64,000 bases of DNA from Tenericutes bacterium MZ-XQ (GTDB taxonomy: Bacteria; Bacillota_I; Bacilli_A; Acholeplasmatales; Acholeplasmataceae). The stretch covers positions 812,858 to 876,857 of the forward strand of contig CP017950.1 in the NCBI GenBank assembly GCA_002838205.1. The letters run 5' to 3'. This document shows, piece by piece, positions 7,926 to 17,446 of this stretch; position 1 is the stretch's first letter, and each line of letters starts with the position of its first letter. Both the position numbers and the translations under genes were made by a program. The notes below the pieces were generated by a model. That model saw nothing but the letters and a program-made list of their open reading frames with translations. It searched no databases and was not told the origin of the DNA.

Positions 7926-8798
7926 CTATTCGTTTAAAAAATCTTTAATGGTCTTATATGCATCATCTAATAAGCTTTCTGATAAAGCATCAAGCATATA
8001 TGCATGCATTTGGTTTTTAAACCATGTCTTTTGTTTTTTGGCTAAAGCTTTACTTTTTTTAATGATTTCAGTTTTCATCTCTTCATATGACAATAGTTGG
8101 TCCAAATATTGATCGATTTCTCTATAGCCAATCGCATTAATTTTTATACCATCATCTTTTAAAGCTTTGACTTCATCAATGAAGCCATCTTCTAACTGTT
8201 TTTCTAACCTCATATGAAGTCTTTCCTCTAAAACCTTACGGTCTAAATCTAGATACAATATGCATAAATCATATAATGGTTGATCCTTATTTTGCTTATG
8301 TGATCTTAGTTGTCCTTGATGCGCCAAAGCTAAAGCTCTTAACAATCTTCTTCGATTATGTGGATCGATTTCAATGTTCGGATCTAACTCAATTATTTTA
8401 TGATATAAAGTTTCATTTGAATCATGTTCATAAATGGTTTCAACATCAATCTTTTTTTCTTCGGATTCAAACTCATAATCATATAAAGCAGCCTTAATAT
8501 AAAGACCAGTCCCTCCGACAATCATTGGATGCTTGATATTTTCAATCAATGATCTAACATCTTTTTGAAATTGGTAAACTGTATATGTATCTTTAGGCTC
8601 ACAAACATCAAACAAATGATGTTTGATACCTTGTTTTTCATCTTCTTTAATTTTTGCGGAACCAATATCTAATTTTTTATAAATTTGAACAGAGTCACCA
8701 TTGATAATTTCTGCACCTATTTTTTTTGCTAAATCTACCGATAACTTTGTTTTTCCTGATGCTGTTGGTCCGACGATAACGATAACTTTTTTCATCAT
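7926..8798 (-). CDS. miaA: tRNA dimethylallyltransferase
   Basis: MiaA adds a dimethylallyl group to N6 of A37 in tRNAs that read codons starting with U; MiaB (also in this window) then methylthiolates the product. The 290-residue protein carries the P-loop GPTASGKT near residue 9, the DSVQIYKKLDIGSAK motif, GGTGLYI near 97 and the C-terminal RHxxxK-type region (ALAKKQKTWFKNQ). Its ATG overlaps the mutL stop by four bases. The pairing with mutL is conserved in many bacteria. Confidence 0.97.
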   Translation of the reverse strand: MMKKVIVIVGPTASGKTKLSVDLAKKIGAEIINGDSVQIYKKLDIGSAKIKEDEKQGIKHHLFDVCEPKDTYTVYQFQKDVRSLIENIKHPMIVGGTGLYIKAALYDYEFESEEKKIDVETIYEHDSNETLYHKIIELDPNIEIDPHNRRRLLRALALAHQGQLRSHKQNKDQPLYDLCILYLDLDRKVLEERLHMRLEKQLEDGFIDEVKALKDDGIKINAIGYREIDQYLDQLLSYEEMKTEIIKKSKALAKKQKTWFKNQMHAYMLDALSESLLDDAYKTIKDFLNE

Positions 8799-10480
8799 AC
8801 CACCCGCTTAAACATGCGTTCAACATCATAATGAGATAACTTAATAATTGTTGGTCTGCCGTGTGGACATGTATAAGGATTTTTACACAATCTTAAATCT
8901 TTCATTAATTGCTCGACTTCTTGATTAGATATATATTGATTGGCCTTTATTGACCCTTTACATGAAATATCTTTAGCAAGATAATCTCTAAGTAATTTTA
9001 AATCAACTTTTCCGTGATTTTCAAGTTGAGTAATCATTTCTTCTATAGCAAGATCAATTTCTTTTTCTCTTAACCATGTTGGTAATCCTGTGATCTTTTG
9101 ATTAATAAACTCAAACTGATATGATTTGAAAACAGATTGATATTGTTCAAGTATATCTAAATCACTATGTGTTAAATCCAGTTCATAAGGAATCAGTAAT
9201 TGTCTTTGATGGGATTTTGGATTCCCTAATTTTTCGAAATAATGCTCATATCTGATACGCTCTTGGGCAGCGTGTTGATCAACTAAAAACAATCCATCTT
9301 TATTTTGGAATAATAGGTAAGTCCCCGAAAAAATACCAATATAATCAAATGATGGGATTTTTTGCTCTGGAATTCCATCATGCTTTGGTTGTTCATTCGT
9401 TTCTGTTTCATTAAGTTCAAAATCCAAATGCTGAACATCGTAAGTCTCTTGTTTAACTTTCTTGATTTCTTCATATCTTTCAGGTATTTGATGTGTTTTT
9501 TGTTCGAGTGCATGTCTAATGTATTGCTCTATTTGATAAGCTAACAATAATTCATTAACAAATTTAACTTCATATTTTTGAGGATGTACATTGACATCTA
9601 AAAGTTGAGGGTCCATAGTTAAATGAATGAGCGCGATAGGATACTTATTTGTCATTAAAAAGCCATGATAGCCATCGATTACTGATTGAATTAACTTATA
9701 ATTTTTAATATATCTGTGATTTACAAAAATAGAGATATCTTTTTTTCTAGATCTCGTGATTTTGGGAGAAACTAGATATCCTGTTATATCAATATTCTGA
9801 AATGTCTGATTGAAAACAATCATATCTTTTGTCATCTTTGATCCATAGATTTGATCAATCAACTGATGAAAATCGTGTTTTCCAAATGTTTCTTTAACTA
9901 GCTTTTCATCTATGATTAGTTTAAATCTAACATCCGGATTTGCAAGTGCTAATCTATCAAAAATATCAATGATTGCGTATTTCTCAGCTTGTTCTGATTT
10001 AATATACTTAAATCTTGCTGGTGTATTATAAAACAAATCAGTAACCGTAATTACAGTTCCAGTATTTAATGTTGCCTTTTTATCTTCAATGAAATGACCA
10101 CCATGATATATAACTTCTATACCTTCTTGACCTTCCATTTTAGTCTTTAATGAAACTTTAGAAACTGCTTGAATAGCTGCTAAGGCTTCGCCTCTAAACC
10201 CAAGTGTCGAAATATGACTTAATTCATATTCATTTTTGATCTTAGATGTTGCATGTCTTTCAAATGCTAAATGGGCATCAGCAAAATCCATCCCTGTACC
10301 ATTGTCAGTGACGGTAATTTTGTTCATACCTACATTTTCAATTTCGATGGTAATGGATGTTGCTTTTGCATCAATTGCATTTTCAACAAGTTCTTTTACG
10401 ATAGAACTTGGGCGATCAACAACTTCACCAGCAGCAATCATATTCGCAAGTCTGCTATCCATTTGTTTAATTAAAGCCAT
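8795..10480 (-). CDS. mutL: DNA mismatch repair protein MutL with endonuclease motif
   Basis: MutL couples mismatch recognition by MutS to strand incision. The 561-residue protein has the GHKL ATPase motifs ENAIDA, DNGTGM and GFRGEAL in the first 110 residues, a transducer domain to about 320, a low-complexity linker, and a C-terminal domain with the metal-binding endonuclease motif DQHAAQERIRYE and a later CPHGRP. The last two are the signatures of nicking MutL proteins, found in bacteria without MutH. The gene lies six bases after mutS and overlaps miaA. Confidence 0.97.
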   Translation of the reverse strand: MALIKQMDSRLANMIAAGEVVDRPSSIVKELVENAIDAKATSITIEIENVGMNKITVTDNGTGMDFADAHLAFERHATSKIKNEYELSHISTLGFRGEALAAIQAVSKVSLKTKMEGQEGIEVIYHGGHFIEDKKATLNTGTVITVTDLFYNTPARFKYIKSEQAEKYAIIDIFDRLALANPDVRFKLIIDEKLVKETFGKHDFHQLIDQIYGSKMTKDMIVFNQTFQNIDITGYLVSPKITRSRKKDISIFVNHRYIKNYKLIQSVIDGYHGFLMTNKYPIALIHLTMDPQLLDVNVHPQKYEVKFVNELLLAYQIEQYIRHALEQKTHQIPERYEEIKKVKQETYDVQHLDFELNETETNEQPKHDGIPEQKIPSFDYIGIFSGTYLLFQNKDGLFLVDQHAAQERIRYEHYFEKLGNPKSHQRQLLIPYELDLTHSDLDILEQYQSVFKSYQFEFINQKITGLPTWLREKEIDLAIEEMITQLENHGKVDLKLLRDYLAKDISCKGSIKANQYISNQEVEQLMKDLRLCKNPYTCPHGRPTIIKLSHYDVERMFKRVV

Positions 10481-10486
10481 AAATAC

Positions 10487-13006
10487 CTACTTTTTCTGTA
10501 TGATTGATTGTAAATGTTTGAGTAATAAAAGCGCATCTATTGGTGTCATTTCATCTGTGTTTAATGACTTTATTTCATCTAGAACTTCAACTTCTTTAAC
10601 ATCAATCACTTGATCTAAAGAAGATTCATAATCTTCATAATTAAATAAATCAAGTGCAACCTTATTCTCTTTATCTTCTAACTTATTTAAAATTTGTTTG
10701 CTTCTTGTAATTAACGATTTCGGTAAATGTGCAAGTGACGCTACTTGGATACCATAAGACTTATCGGTTGTTCCTTTTTCTACATGATGTAAAAAAACCA
10801 TCGTATTGTTTTCTTCTTTAGCTCTTACACATAAGTTAGTTAATCTTGATAGACTTTGTTCAAGAACTGTTAGTTCATGGTAGTGTGTAGAAAATAATGT
10901 CTGACATCCTATTTTTTCATGGATATATTCAATCATCCCTTGAGCAAGAGCCATACCATCGTATGTTGCTGTACCTCTACCGATTTCATCAAATAAAATG
11001 AGTGAATCTTTTGTTGCATACGTCAATGCTTCATTAGACTCTACCATTTCTACCATAAATGTAGATTTGCCTCCAGATAAATCATCCGAAGAACCAATTC
11101 TTGTATAAAGTGCGTCATAAAGAGGGAGTTCTGCCATGTCAGCAGGCACATAACAACCAATTTGAGCCATATAAATCATCATCGCAAACATACGCATATA
11201 AGTCGATTTACCACTCATATTTGGTCCAGTGATTAAAAATATCTCACCTTCATCCATGACGACATCGTTTTTAATAAATGTTGTAAATTTTTCAACAACT
11301 GGATGTCTTCCTTGGATAACCCTAACTTTTCGATCTTTTTTAATCATTGGTCTTTTATATTGGTTTTTTTCACTAACAATTGCTAAATTTAAATAGACAT
11401 CTATTTGAGCAATTTGTGTAGAGAGTTCTTGTAAGTCATGTGTATATTTTTCTACATAAGTTCTTATATCTTTAAATAACTCATATTCTAGGTTGATTGC
11501 TTTTTCTTTAGCATGAAGAATTTGATCTTCTTTTTCTTTAAGTACTGGTGATATATATCGTTCACTATTTGTCAAAGTTTGTTTTCTTTCATATCCAAAC
11601 TCATCTTTCACATATTGCGTATTCCCTTTTGAGATTTCAATATAATAACCAAATACACGATTATATCCAACTTTTAAATTTTTAATACCTGTGCGTTCTT
11701 TTTCACTCATCTCAAATTCATTAAGCCATGATTGACCTTTGAGATTAATATGTCTTAAATCATCCAAATCTTGATTAAAACCTTCTTTGATGATTCCACC
11801 TTCTTTAATTGTTAGTGGTGGATCTTCTTCGATGGCTTGATCTAAATACTTGAATAGTTCTTGATGATCTTTTATGTTTTTGATTAATGATTTAATGCGT
11901 GGGTGTTCATATAATTTTAGGGTTTCAATAACATATGGTATATGTCTAAGTGTTTCTTTTAATTGATATAAATCTCTTGCATTTACAGTTTGGAATGATA
12001 TTCTACCTACAATACGATTGATATCATAAATATACTTTAGATGCTCTATTAAATCTTCTCTTGGTTGATAAGGCATAAATGCTTCTATGAAATCATAACG
12101 CTCATTTAAGGCATTTTCATCATTTAAAGGGTGATTTAAGTAGGATTTCAATAATCTTGATCCCATTGCTGTTTGACAATGGTTTAACCAATATTCAAGT
12201 GTTGTTTTGTGATTATTGGTTAAGGACTCTAATATCTCTAAATGCTTTTTCACTCGATAATCCACATGCATATGTCCAACTTTTTGAACATATGTAAATG
12301 GCATTAAGTGATTCAAGGTTTGCATTTGTGTCTTACTTAAGTAATTTAATAAATGAGAAGCTGCTCTTTTTTGTTCTCTATCAAGATGTTTAATATATGT
12401 GTAATCATGTAATGTATAATCATCAGCGTATGAAATGAGTAAATCATTATCTTTAAGCTGTTCAATAAATAATTTATCGAAATTTACTGATACTAATACC
12501 TCTTTAATATCTAAGGATAGAATTAAATCAAAAACTTCTTTTTTATCCAATGTATCTGTAATAAATGCTTCACCAGTTGAAATATCAACATATGTTAATG
12601 CATATCCTTTTTCAGTTAATATGACACTTGCGATAAAATTATTCGTATTTTGGTCTAAAATGCCGTCTTCAAAAACAGTACCTGGTGTAATAAGTCTTAC
12701 AACTTCTCTTTGAACTAAGCCTTTCCCTGGTTCTGTTACTTGTTCAGCAATAGCAATTTTAAAACCCTTTTCAATAAGTTTTTGAATGTATGGTTTAACA
12801 GAATGAAATGGAACACCACACATCGGTACTTTTTCCCCTGCATCTCTTGAAGTCAATGCAATTTCTAAAACTTTTGATGCTATGATTGCATCATCAAAGA
12901 ACATTTCATAGAAATCACCTAATCTAAAAAAGACTATCGCATCGGCGTAGTCTTCTTTAATATCAAGATATTGTTGCATCATTGGGGTGAATTGTTGTTT
13001 TTCCAT
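10487..13006 (-). CDS. mutS: DNA mismatch repair protein MutS
   Basis: MutS recognises mismatches and small loops as a dimer. The 839-residue protein has the mismatch-wedging F-x-E motif in GDFYEMF (Phe32, Glu34), connector and lever/clamp domains, and a C-terminal ABC-type ATPase with Walker A TGPNMSGKST and the DEIGRGTATYDG segment. It begins with MEKQQFTPMMQQYL and has a strong AGGGGG-type ribosome binding site. It is followed at six bases by mutL, and lies downstream of ricA-miaB as in Bacillus. Confidence 0.98.
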   Translation of the reverse strand: MEKQQFTPMMQQYLDIKEDYADAIVFFRLGDFYEMFFDDAIIASKVLEIALTSRDAGEKVPMCGVPFHSVKPYIQKLIEKGFKIAIAEQVTEPGKGLVQREVVRLITPGTVFEDGILDQNTNNFIASVILTEKGYALTYVDISTGEAFITDTLDKKEVFDLILSLDIKEVLVSVNFDKLFIEQLKDNDLLISYADDYTLHDYTYIKHLDREQKRAASHLLNYLSKTQMQTLNHLMPFTYVQKVGHMHVDYRVKKHLEILESLTNNHKTTLEYWLNHCQTAMGSRLLKSYLNHPLNDENALNERYDFIEAFMPYQPREDLIEHLKYIYDINRIVGRISFQTVNARDLYQLKETLRHIPYVIETLKLYEHPRIKSLIKNIKDHQELFKYLDQAIEEDPPLTIKEGGIIKEGFNQDLDDLRHINLKGQSWLNEFEMSEKERTGIKNLKVGYNRVFGYYIEISKGNTQYVKDEFGYERKQTLTNSERYISPVLKEKEDQILHAKEKAINLEYELFKDIRTYVEKYTHDLQELSTQIAQIDVYLNLAIVSEKNQYKRPMIKKDRKVRVIQGRHPVVEKFTTFIKNDVVMDEGEIFLITGPNMSGKSTYMRMFAMMIYMAQIGCYVPADMAELPLYDALYTRIGSSDDLSGGKSTFMVEMVESNEALTYATKDSLILFDEIGRGTATYDGMALAQGMIEYIHEKIGCQTLFSTHYHELTVLEQSLSRLTNLCVRAKEENNTMVFLHHVEKGTTDKSYGIQVASLAHLPKSLITRSKQILNKLEDKENKVALDLFNYEDYESSLDQVIDVKEVEVLDEIKSLNTDEMTPIDALLLLKHLQSIIQKK

Positions 13007-13030
13007 AAGGTGCCCCCTACTTTAGTATTT

Positions 13031-14725
13031 TTACATGCCTATTGAGGCAAATAAATGGTGAATAAAATCAATTAATCCTCTACCGCCAATATAGACTAAG
13101 TTGTTTAAAGCGGCTTTTATTCCATCTAGGAATGTAAGTGTTGTTACATAATATGTTAGTAATCCAAATAGCAATAATAAAATCAGTGCAATCGGAACAA
13201 CGATAATGATGATTTTGAATAAAATCTTACCTATTCTCTTAAATAATTTGCCAAAGAATCTAACTTCTGCCGGAAGTTTTTCATCATCATTTTGATCAAC
13301 ACCTATCGTTGAATTTTCTTTTTGTTTCTCAATGAATGCTTCTCTTTCAGCAGCTTCCTCTTTTTTCTGAAGTTTTTTATATAGTTTTTTGTCACCATAA
13401 AATTCAGCTGAATTTAAAATTAGTGCTTCTTGTTGTGATACTTCCATCGTTTGAGCATCTTCAAGGGTTTCTATTTCAATCTCATCTTGAACAACATTTT
13501 CTGGTTGAATGATTGGTTCTTTTTCAGTGACTTCTTTAACTACTTCAACCTTTTTCTCTTCGCGATTCTTTTCAATAGCTTCTCTTAATAGTTTAATTTC
13601 CTTAACAAGCTCATCTAAATTGATGGACTGTCCGACATATTGAATTTGAGGTTTTTCATTAGTTTCAACCTTAGTTTCCACTTTTTCAACCTCTTGTTCA
13701 ATAACCGGTTCTTCAACTACGATATCTTCTGCTTCTTCTTTAACTTCGACTACCAATTCTTCTTTAACTTCTTCAACTGTTTCAACAACAACAGCTTTAG
13801 GTTCTTCTTCAACTGCTTCTATTTTAGCAGGTTCTTCTTTAACTACATCTTCAGAGACATCATGAACCTCTTTATCATATTCTTCAATCGATTGAGGAAC
13901 AAAGTAAGTTTCCTTAGTTTCTTCAGCATGTTTTAAAACATATTCAATGATTTCTTCTTTTTTAAGTTCTGTTGAAGCTTTAATATCATGATCGACTGCA
14001 TAACGTTGCATCACAATCACTGACATACCTTTGATTTTACGCTCTAACTCTTCAGTATATTTTCCCTCATCTTTGAGTTCATTAATAATGATTTCTGCAA
14101 GTTCATTTTTCTTCAGTCTTCTAGGTACATTAACACCATATTTTGTCCCTAAATCGCGAATTTCGCCAAGTGTAGAACTCTTATAAAGTACTGGTCTTAA
14201 TTTTTGTGGTGCTAAACCATCTATTCTACCAAAGCTATCATAAAAAATATCTTTTAATCCACGATTATATGTTTTTAAGTTAGGTAAAACAAGTCCATGC
14301 TTCTTAACTTGTTGAACGCTTAAATCATATAAACGTTTCATGTCTTCAGCTGGTACATGTTTTTCAACCATATAGCCTAAAAGATCTGTCCAAAAATCTT
14401 CTAAATAATTTCTAAAAATTCTTTCATCATCAAAGAAAACAAGTAAGTTCTCAAGCTGTGTTTCACAAAATTCAGTAAACCAAGAAAGTCTATAATTGAT
14501 TTCATCAGCCATAGTTAATCTTGACTTTCTAGTTTCTACAACTTTCTCTCTTAAATTTTCTTTTAAGACATACATGCGCAGTTCTCTAGGAATAGTTAGT
14601 CCAAGATCCATAAAATAATTCTTGATATCAGTTTCAGGTAAATAAATAATTGTCTTTAATAGATCTTCGACTTTATACTCCTTATTTCCAACCTTAATAT
14701 TGCTATCTCTTGTCAATCTTGGCAT
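13031..14725 (-). CDS. membrane-anchored protein with SAP/Rho-N-like repeats and an acidic linker
   Basis: I do not recognise a named family for this 564-residue protein. Residues 1-130 are mixed helical; about 170-270 contain two short helix-extended-helix units (LGEIRDLGTKYGVNVPRRLKK and a later one ending in KKEEIIEYVLK) that resemble SAP or Rho N-terminal nucleic-acid-binding modules. Residues 290-400 are extremely Glu/Val/Lys-rich and probably extended or coiled. A strong transmembrane helix lies near residues 505-530 in the C-terminal part, so most of the protein should face the cytoplasm. It sits between ricA and mutS, where Bacillus has cotE. A membrane-nucleoid linking role is speculation. 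Confidence 0.85.
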   Translation of the reverse strand: MPRLTRDSNIKVGNKEYKVEDLLKTIIYLPETDIKNYFMDLGLTIPRELRMYVLKENLREKVVETRKSRLTMADEINYRLSWFTEFCETQLENLLVFFDDERIFRNYLEDFWTDLLGYMVEKHVPAEDMKRLYDLSVQQVKKHGLVLPNLKTYNRGLKDIFYDSFGRIDGLAPQKLRPVLYKSSTLGEIRDLGTKYGVNVPRRLKKNELAEIIINELKDEGKYTEELERKIKGMSVIVMQRYAVDHDIKASTELKKEEIIEYVLKHAEETKETYFVPQSIEEYDKEVHDVSEDVVKEEPAKIEAVEEEPKAVVVETVEEVKEELVVEVKEEAEDIVVEEPVIEQEVEKVETKVETNEKPQIQYVGQSINLDELVKEIKLLREAIEKNREEKKVEVVKEVTEKEPIIQPENVVQDEIEIETLEDAQTMEVSQQEALILNSAEFYGDKKLYKKLQKKEEAAEREAFIEKQKENSTIGVDQNDDEKLPAEVRFFGKLFKRIGKILFKIIIIVVPIALILLLLFGLLTYYVTTLTFLDGIKAALNNLVYIGGRGLIDFIHHLFASIGM

Positions 14726-14796
14726 AAGCTACCTCCATATGAACTCTTTACTTAATCATACAATTTTTTTGATAATTTATCAAGTTATTGGTATCA

Positions 14797-14829
14797 AAAT
14801 GACCCTAAATTGAGGATTTAGGGTCATTT
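14797..14829 (-). terminator. hairpin after ricA
   Basis: A fourteen-base inverted repeat (AAATGACCCTAAAT against ATTTAGGGTCATTT) with a five-base loop overlaps the ricA stop codon. The minus-strand tail has only three U residues, so it may attenuate more than terminate transcription toward the downstream gene. Confidence 0.65.
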
Positions 14830-15168
14830 GCTGTTTAATTCGTTATTAATCCCATCTTCTATGATTTCAGCAATTGCTTGTATCATTTCGTTGATATCGC
14901 CTTGCAAAGCGAGATAATCGGACATAAGGGGATATGCTTCAATCTCATCTAAGAGGTCATCATATAGCTTTTGAAAATGTTCAGCAGATTTTTCTTTTTG
15001 AATCTCTTTTGCATTAACTAATTGCTTCTGAACAGTCTTTAATTGATTGATTTTTAGTTTCAAATCTTGGTTATCATTAATCACTTTTTCAATGGCTTTA
15101 TATCTTTTAATTTCTTCACTATTTTTAATCATTTCAATGATTTTTTGTTTTTCAGTCAACGAGCTCAC
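14824..15168 (-). CDS. ricA: YlbF/YmcA (Ric complex) family protein
   Basis: The 114-residue helical protein matches the YlbF/YmcA family: a long N-terminal helix (EKQKIIEMIKNSEEI) and the central segment LKLKINQLKTVQKQLVNAKE, with a C-terminal part ending in AIAEIIEDGINNEL. In Bacillus subtilis the YmcA-YlbF-YaaT complex binds an Fe-S cofactor and modulates RNase Y, whose gene is also in this cluster. It starts at GTG and overlaps miaB by 17 bases, reproducing the Bacillus miaB-ymcA order. The ricA name is based on that synteny; ylbF-like is possible. Confidence 0.85.
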   Translation of the reverse strand: MSSLTEKQKIIEMIKNSEEIKRYKAIEKVINDNQDLKLKINQLKTVQKQLVNAKEIQKEKSAEHFQKLYDDLLDEIEAYPLMSDYLALQGDINEMIQAIAEIIEDGINNELNSK

Positions 15169-16597
15169 CCATTAGAAACCAAGTTTTTGCAACCGTAATT
15201 TTGACATGAACAATACGTCCAATTAAAGATTTATCGCCTTTAAAATTGACTAGTTTTTGATGTTCAGAATATCCTGCTAGAACTTCGTCATCGTGTTTTG
15301 ATACACCGTCAACCAATACTTTTACTGTTTCACCTAAAAATCTTTGAGATCCTCTTAAATATCCATCGTTGATTTTTTCATTTAATCTATATAATCTTTG
15401 TTTTTTCTCTTCTTCAGGAGTTTCATCCTCGAACTTAGCTGCTGGTGTCCCTTCTCTTTTTGAGAAAACAAAAGTGAACGCTCCTTCAAAATCTGCTTTT
15501 TCAACCAAATCTAAAGTTTCTAAGAAATCCTCTTCAGTTTCACCCGGAAAGCCAACAATGATATCTGTAGTTACTGATATGCCTGGTACGGTTTCTTTAA
15601 GTTCTTTTAATTTTTCTAAATAAGATTCTTTAGTGTAATGTCTATTCATCTTTTTTAATACTGGATTAGATCCAGATTGCACAGGCAAATGGAAAAATGG
15701 CATGACATGTTCACAATCTCTCATCGCTTCCATAGTTTTTCTATCTAAATCATGTGGATGTGAGGTAGTAAATCTAATACGATTGATTCCTGTATCATTA
15801 AGATCTCTTAATAAGTCTCCAAACGTATAGTCGTCTTCTTTTCGGTCTTTTCCATATGCATTCACATTTTGTCCAAGTAATGTAACTTCTTGATAACCTT
15901 GTTTGACTAGTTCTTTGACTTCCTCAATGATCTCTTCTTTTGATCTTGATCTTTCCTTACCTCTTGTGTAAGGAACAATACAATATGTACAAAACTCATC
16001 ACAGCCAAACATGATATTTACCCAAGCTTTGAACTGATGATTTCTTGTTTTCGGAAGATTTTCGACTATTTCTCCTTCTTTGGAATAAACTTCAATCACA
16101 CGTTCCTTTGCAAACATAGCAGTCTGAATATAGTCTGGAAGTTTATGAATATTATGTGTGCCAAAAACAATATCTACGTGTTGATACTTCTTTAACACAC
16201 GGTCAACGACATTTTCTTCTTGAGCCATACATCCTGCCAGACCCAAAATAAGGTTTGGATTTTGTCTTTTATATGCTTTTAGTCTCCCCAGTTCACCCCA
16301 AATACGATTTTCAGCGTTTTCTCTAATTGCACATGTATTAATCAAAATAATATCTGCATCTTTCTCATCATTGGTGTTTTTAAAACCCATAAGTTCTAAA
16401 ATACCTGCCATGGTTTCGCTATCAGCTTCATTACCTTGACATCCATAAGTATGAATTAAATAGGTCTTATTATGACCTATTGATTTATATGTATCGTTTA
16501 AGTCAAATTGCACTTCTTCAATTGTCTTTTTTGTTCTTTTTCTAGCCTTATTTAAATCAGGCGTAAAGTATTTCTCTATATCTATTTTTTTGCTCAT
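15152..16597 (-). CDS. miaB: tRNA-2-methylthio-N6-dimethylallyladenosine synthase
   Basis: MiaB is a radical-SAM enzyme that methylthiolates i6A37 in tRNA, acting after MiaA. The 481-residue protein has the N-terminal UPF0004 domain (HTYGCQGNEADSE, with further Cys in INTCAIREN and LAGCMAQEE for the auxiliary cluster), the radical-SAM CxxxCxxC as CDEFCTYC near residue 200, and a C-terminal TRAM domain. It overlaps ricA and lies 41 bases after ymdB, in the conserved rny-ymdB-miaB-ricA order. Confidence 0.97.
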   Translation of the reverse strand: MSKKIDIEKYFTPDLNKARKRTKKTIEEVQFDLNDTYKSIGHNKTYLIHTYGCQGNEADSETMAGILELMGFKNTNDEKDADIILINTCAIRENAENRIWGELGRLKAYKRQNPNLILGLAGCMAQEENVVDRVLKKYQHVDIVFGTHNIHKLPDYIQTAMFAKERVIEVYSKEGEIVENLPKTRNHQFKAWVNIMFGCDEFCTYCIVPYTRGKERSRSKEEIIEEVKELVKQGYQEVTLLGQNVNAYGKDRKEDDYTFGDLLRDLNDTGINRIRFTTSHPHDLDRKTMEAMRDCEHVMPFFHLPVQSGSNPVLKKMNRHYTKESYLEKLKELKETVPGISVTTDIIVGFPGETEEDFLETLDLVEKADFEGAFTFVFSKREGTPAAKFEDETPEEEKKQRLYRLNEKINDGYLRGSQRFLGETVKVLVDGVSKHDDEVLAGYSEHQKLVNFKGDKSLIGRIVHVKITVAKTWFLMGELVD

Positions 16598-16626
16598 ATC
16601 ATCACCCGTTTCTATTATACATGAAA

Positions 16627-16650
16627 AAACAGTATAAATTATACTGTTTC
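16627..16650 (-). terminator. hairpin after ymdB
   Basis: An AAACAGTATAA/TTATACTGTTT inverted repeat overlaps the ymdB stop and is followed on the minus strand by a short U run. It would reduce but need not abolish read-through into miaB. Confidence 0.65.
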
Positions 16651-17400
16651 GCTTTCTATGTGGATTCTATCTATAGTCTGTTTTTGAAGATCGATCAAGA
16701 CAGCATTTAACTGTTTAGGACCATCAGCTACGCGATTAGGCGTTGAAAATCCATTTAAAAACCTGTTAATCACAATCGTTTGGTCAACTCCAATGATCCC
16801 GTCTAAAGGACCAGTCATGCCTACATCAGTGATGTATAAAGTCCCTTTTGGTAATTTTCGATTATCCGCAGTTGGCACATGTGTGTGCGTGCCTACAATA
16901 ACATCAACCAATCCATCTAAGTAATGCCCTAGCGCAACTTTTTCTGATGTCGCTTCAGCATGAAAATCGACAAAGGAAACATCAGGTTTTTCTTTTTCTA
17001 TAATTGCTTTAATACCAGTGAAAGGATCTTCTAAGTTCGCATTCATAAATGTTCTTCCTAAAGCATTGATAATGCATATGCGTTGATGATTGTAATTAAT
17101 CATTTTATAGCCGTCACCTGGAGCTTCACGGTAATTAAAAGGTCTAATGATGTTTGCATCATCAATAAACTCAAATAGTTCTTTATTTCCCCAGGTCCAA
17201 TTACCCATGGTAATCATAGAAACACCTAAAGACATAAGTTTTTTGTAAATTGCTTTATTAATGCCTCTGCCCTGTGCAGCATTTTCAGCATTGACAATAA
17301 CCAAATTGGGTTTATATGTTTGTTTCAATTCTGGAAGATATTTTTCAATCATATCAACACCTGGATCACCATATAAATCTCCGATAAACAAAATCTTCAT
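16639..17400 (-). CDS. ymdB: YmdB-type metallophosphoesterase / cyclic nucleotide phosphodiesterase
   Basis: The 253-residue protein has the family pattern of calcineurin-like phosphoesterases of the YmdB group: FIGDLYGDPG at the N-terminus (metal-binding Asp), VNAENAAQGRGI, MGNWTWGNKE (in place of the more usual GNHTWD), FHAEATSEK and GTHTHVPTADNR. In Bacillus it hydrolyses 2',3'-cyclic nucleotides and affects biofilm and motility decisions. The change of NH to NW in the GNH motif is visible and could alter metal binding. It follows rny by 41 bases. Confidence 0.93.
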   Translation of the reverse strand: MKILFIGDLYGDPGVDMIEKYLPELKQTYKPNLVIVNAENAAQGRGINKAIYKKLMSLGVSMITMGNWTWGNKELFEFIDDANIIRPFNYREAPGDGYKMINYNHQRICIINALGRTFMNANLEDPFTGIKAIIEKEKPDVSFVDFHAEATSEKVALGHYLDGLVDVIVGTHTHVPTADNRKLPKGTLYITDVGMTGPLDGIIGVDQTIVINRFLNGFSTPNRVADGPKQLNAVLIDLQKQTIDRIHIESETV

Positions 17401-17421
17401 TTCTTACCCTTCTTTACTAAG

Positions 17422-17446
17422 AAAAAGAGGCATAAAGCCTCTTATT
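17422..17446 (-). terminator. terminator after rny
   Basis: An AAGAGGC/GCCTCTT stem with a five-base loop overlaps the rny stop codon and ends in a short U run on the minus strand. Confidence 0.75.
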
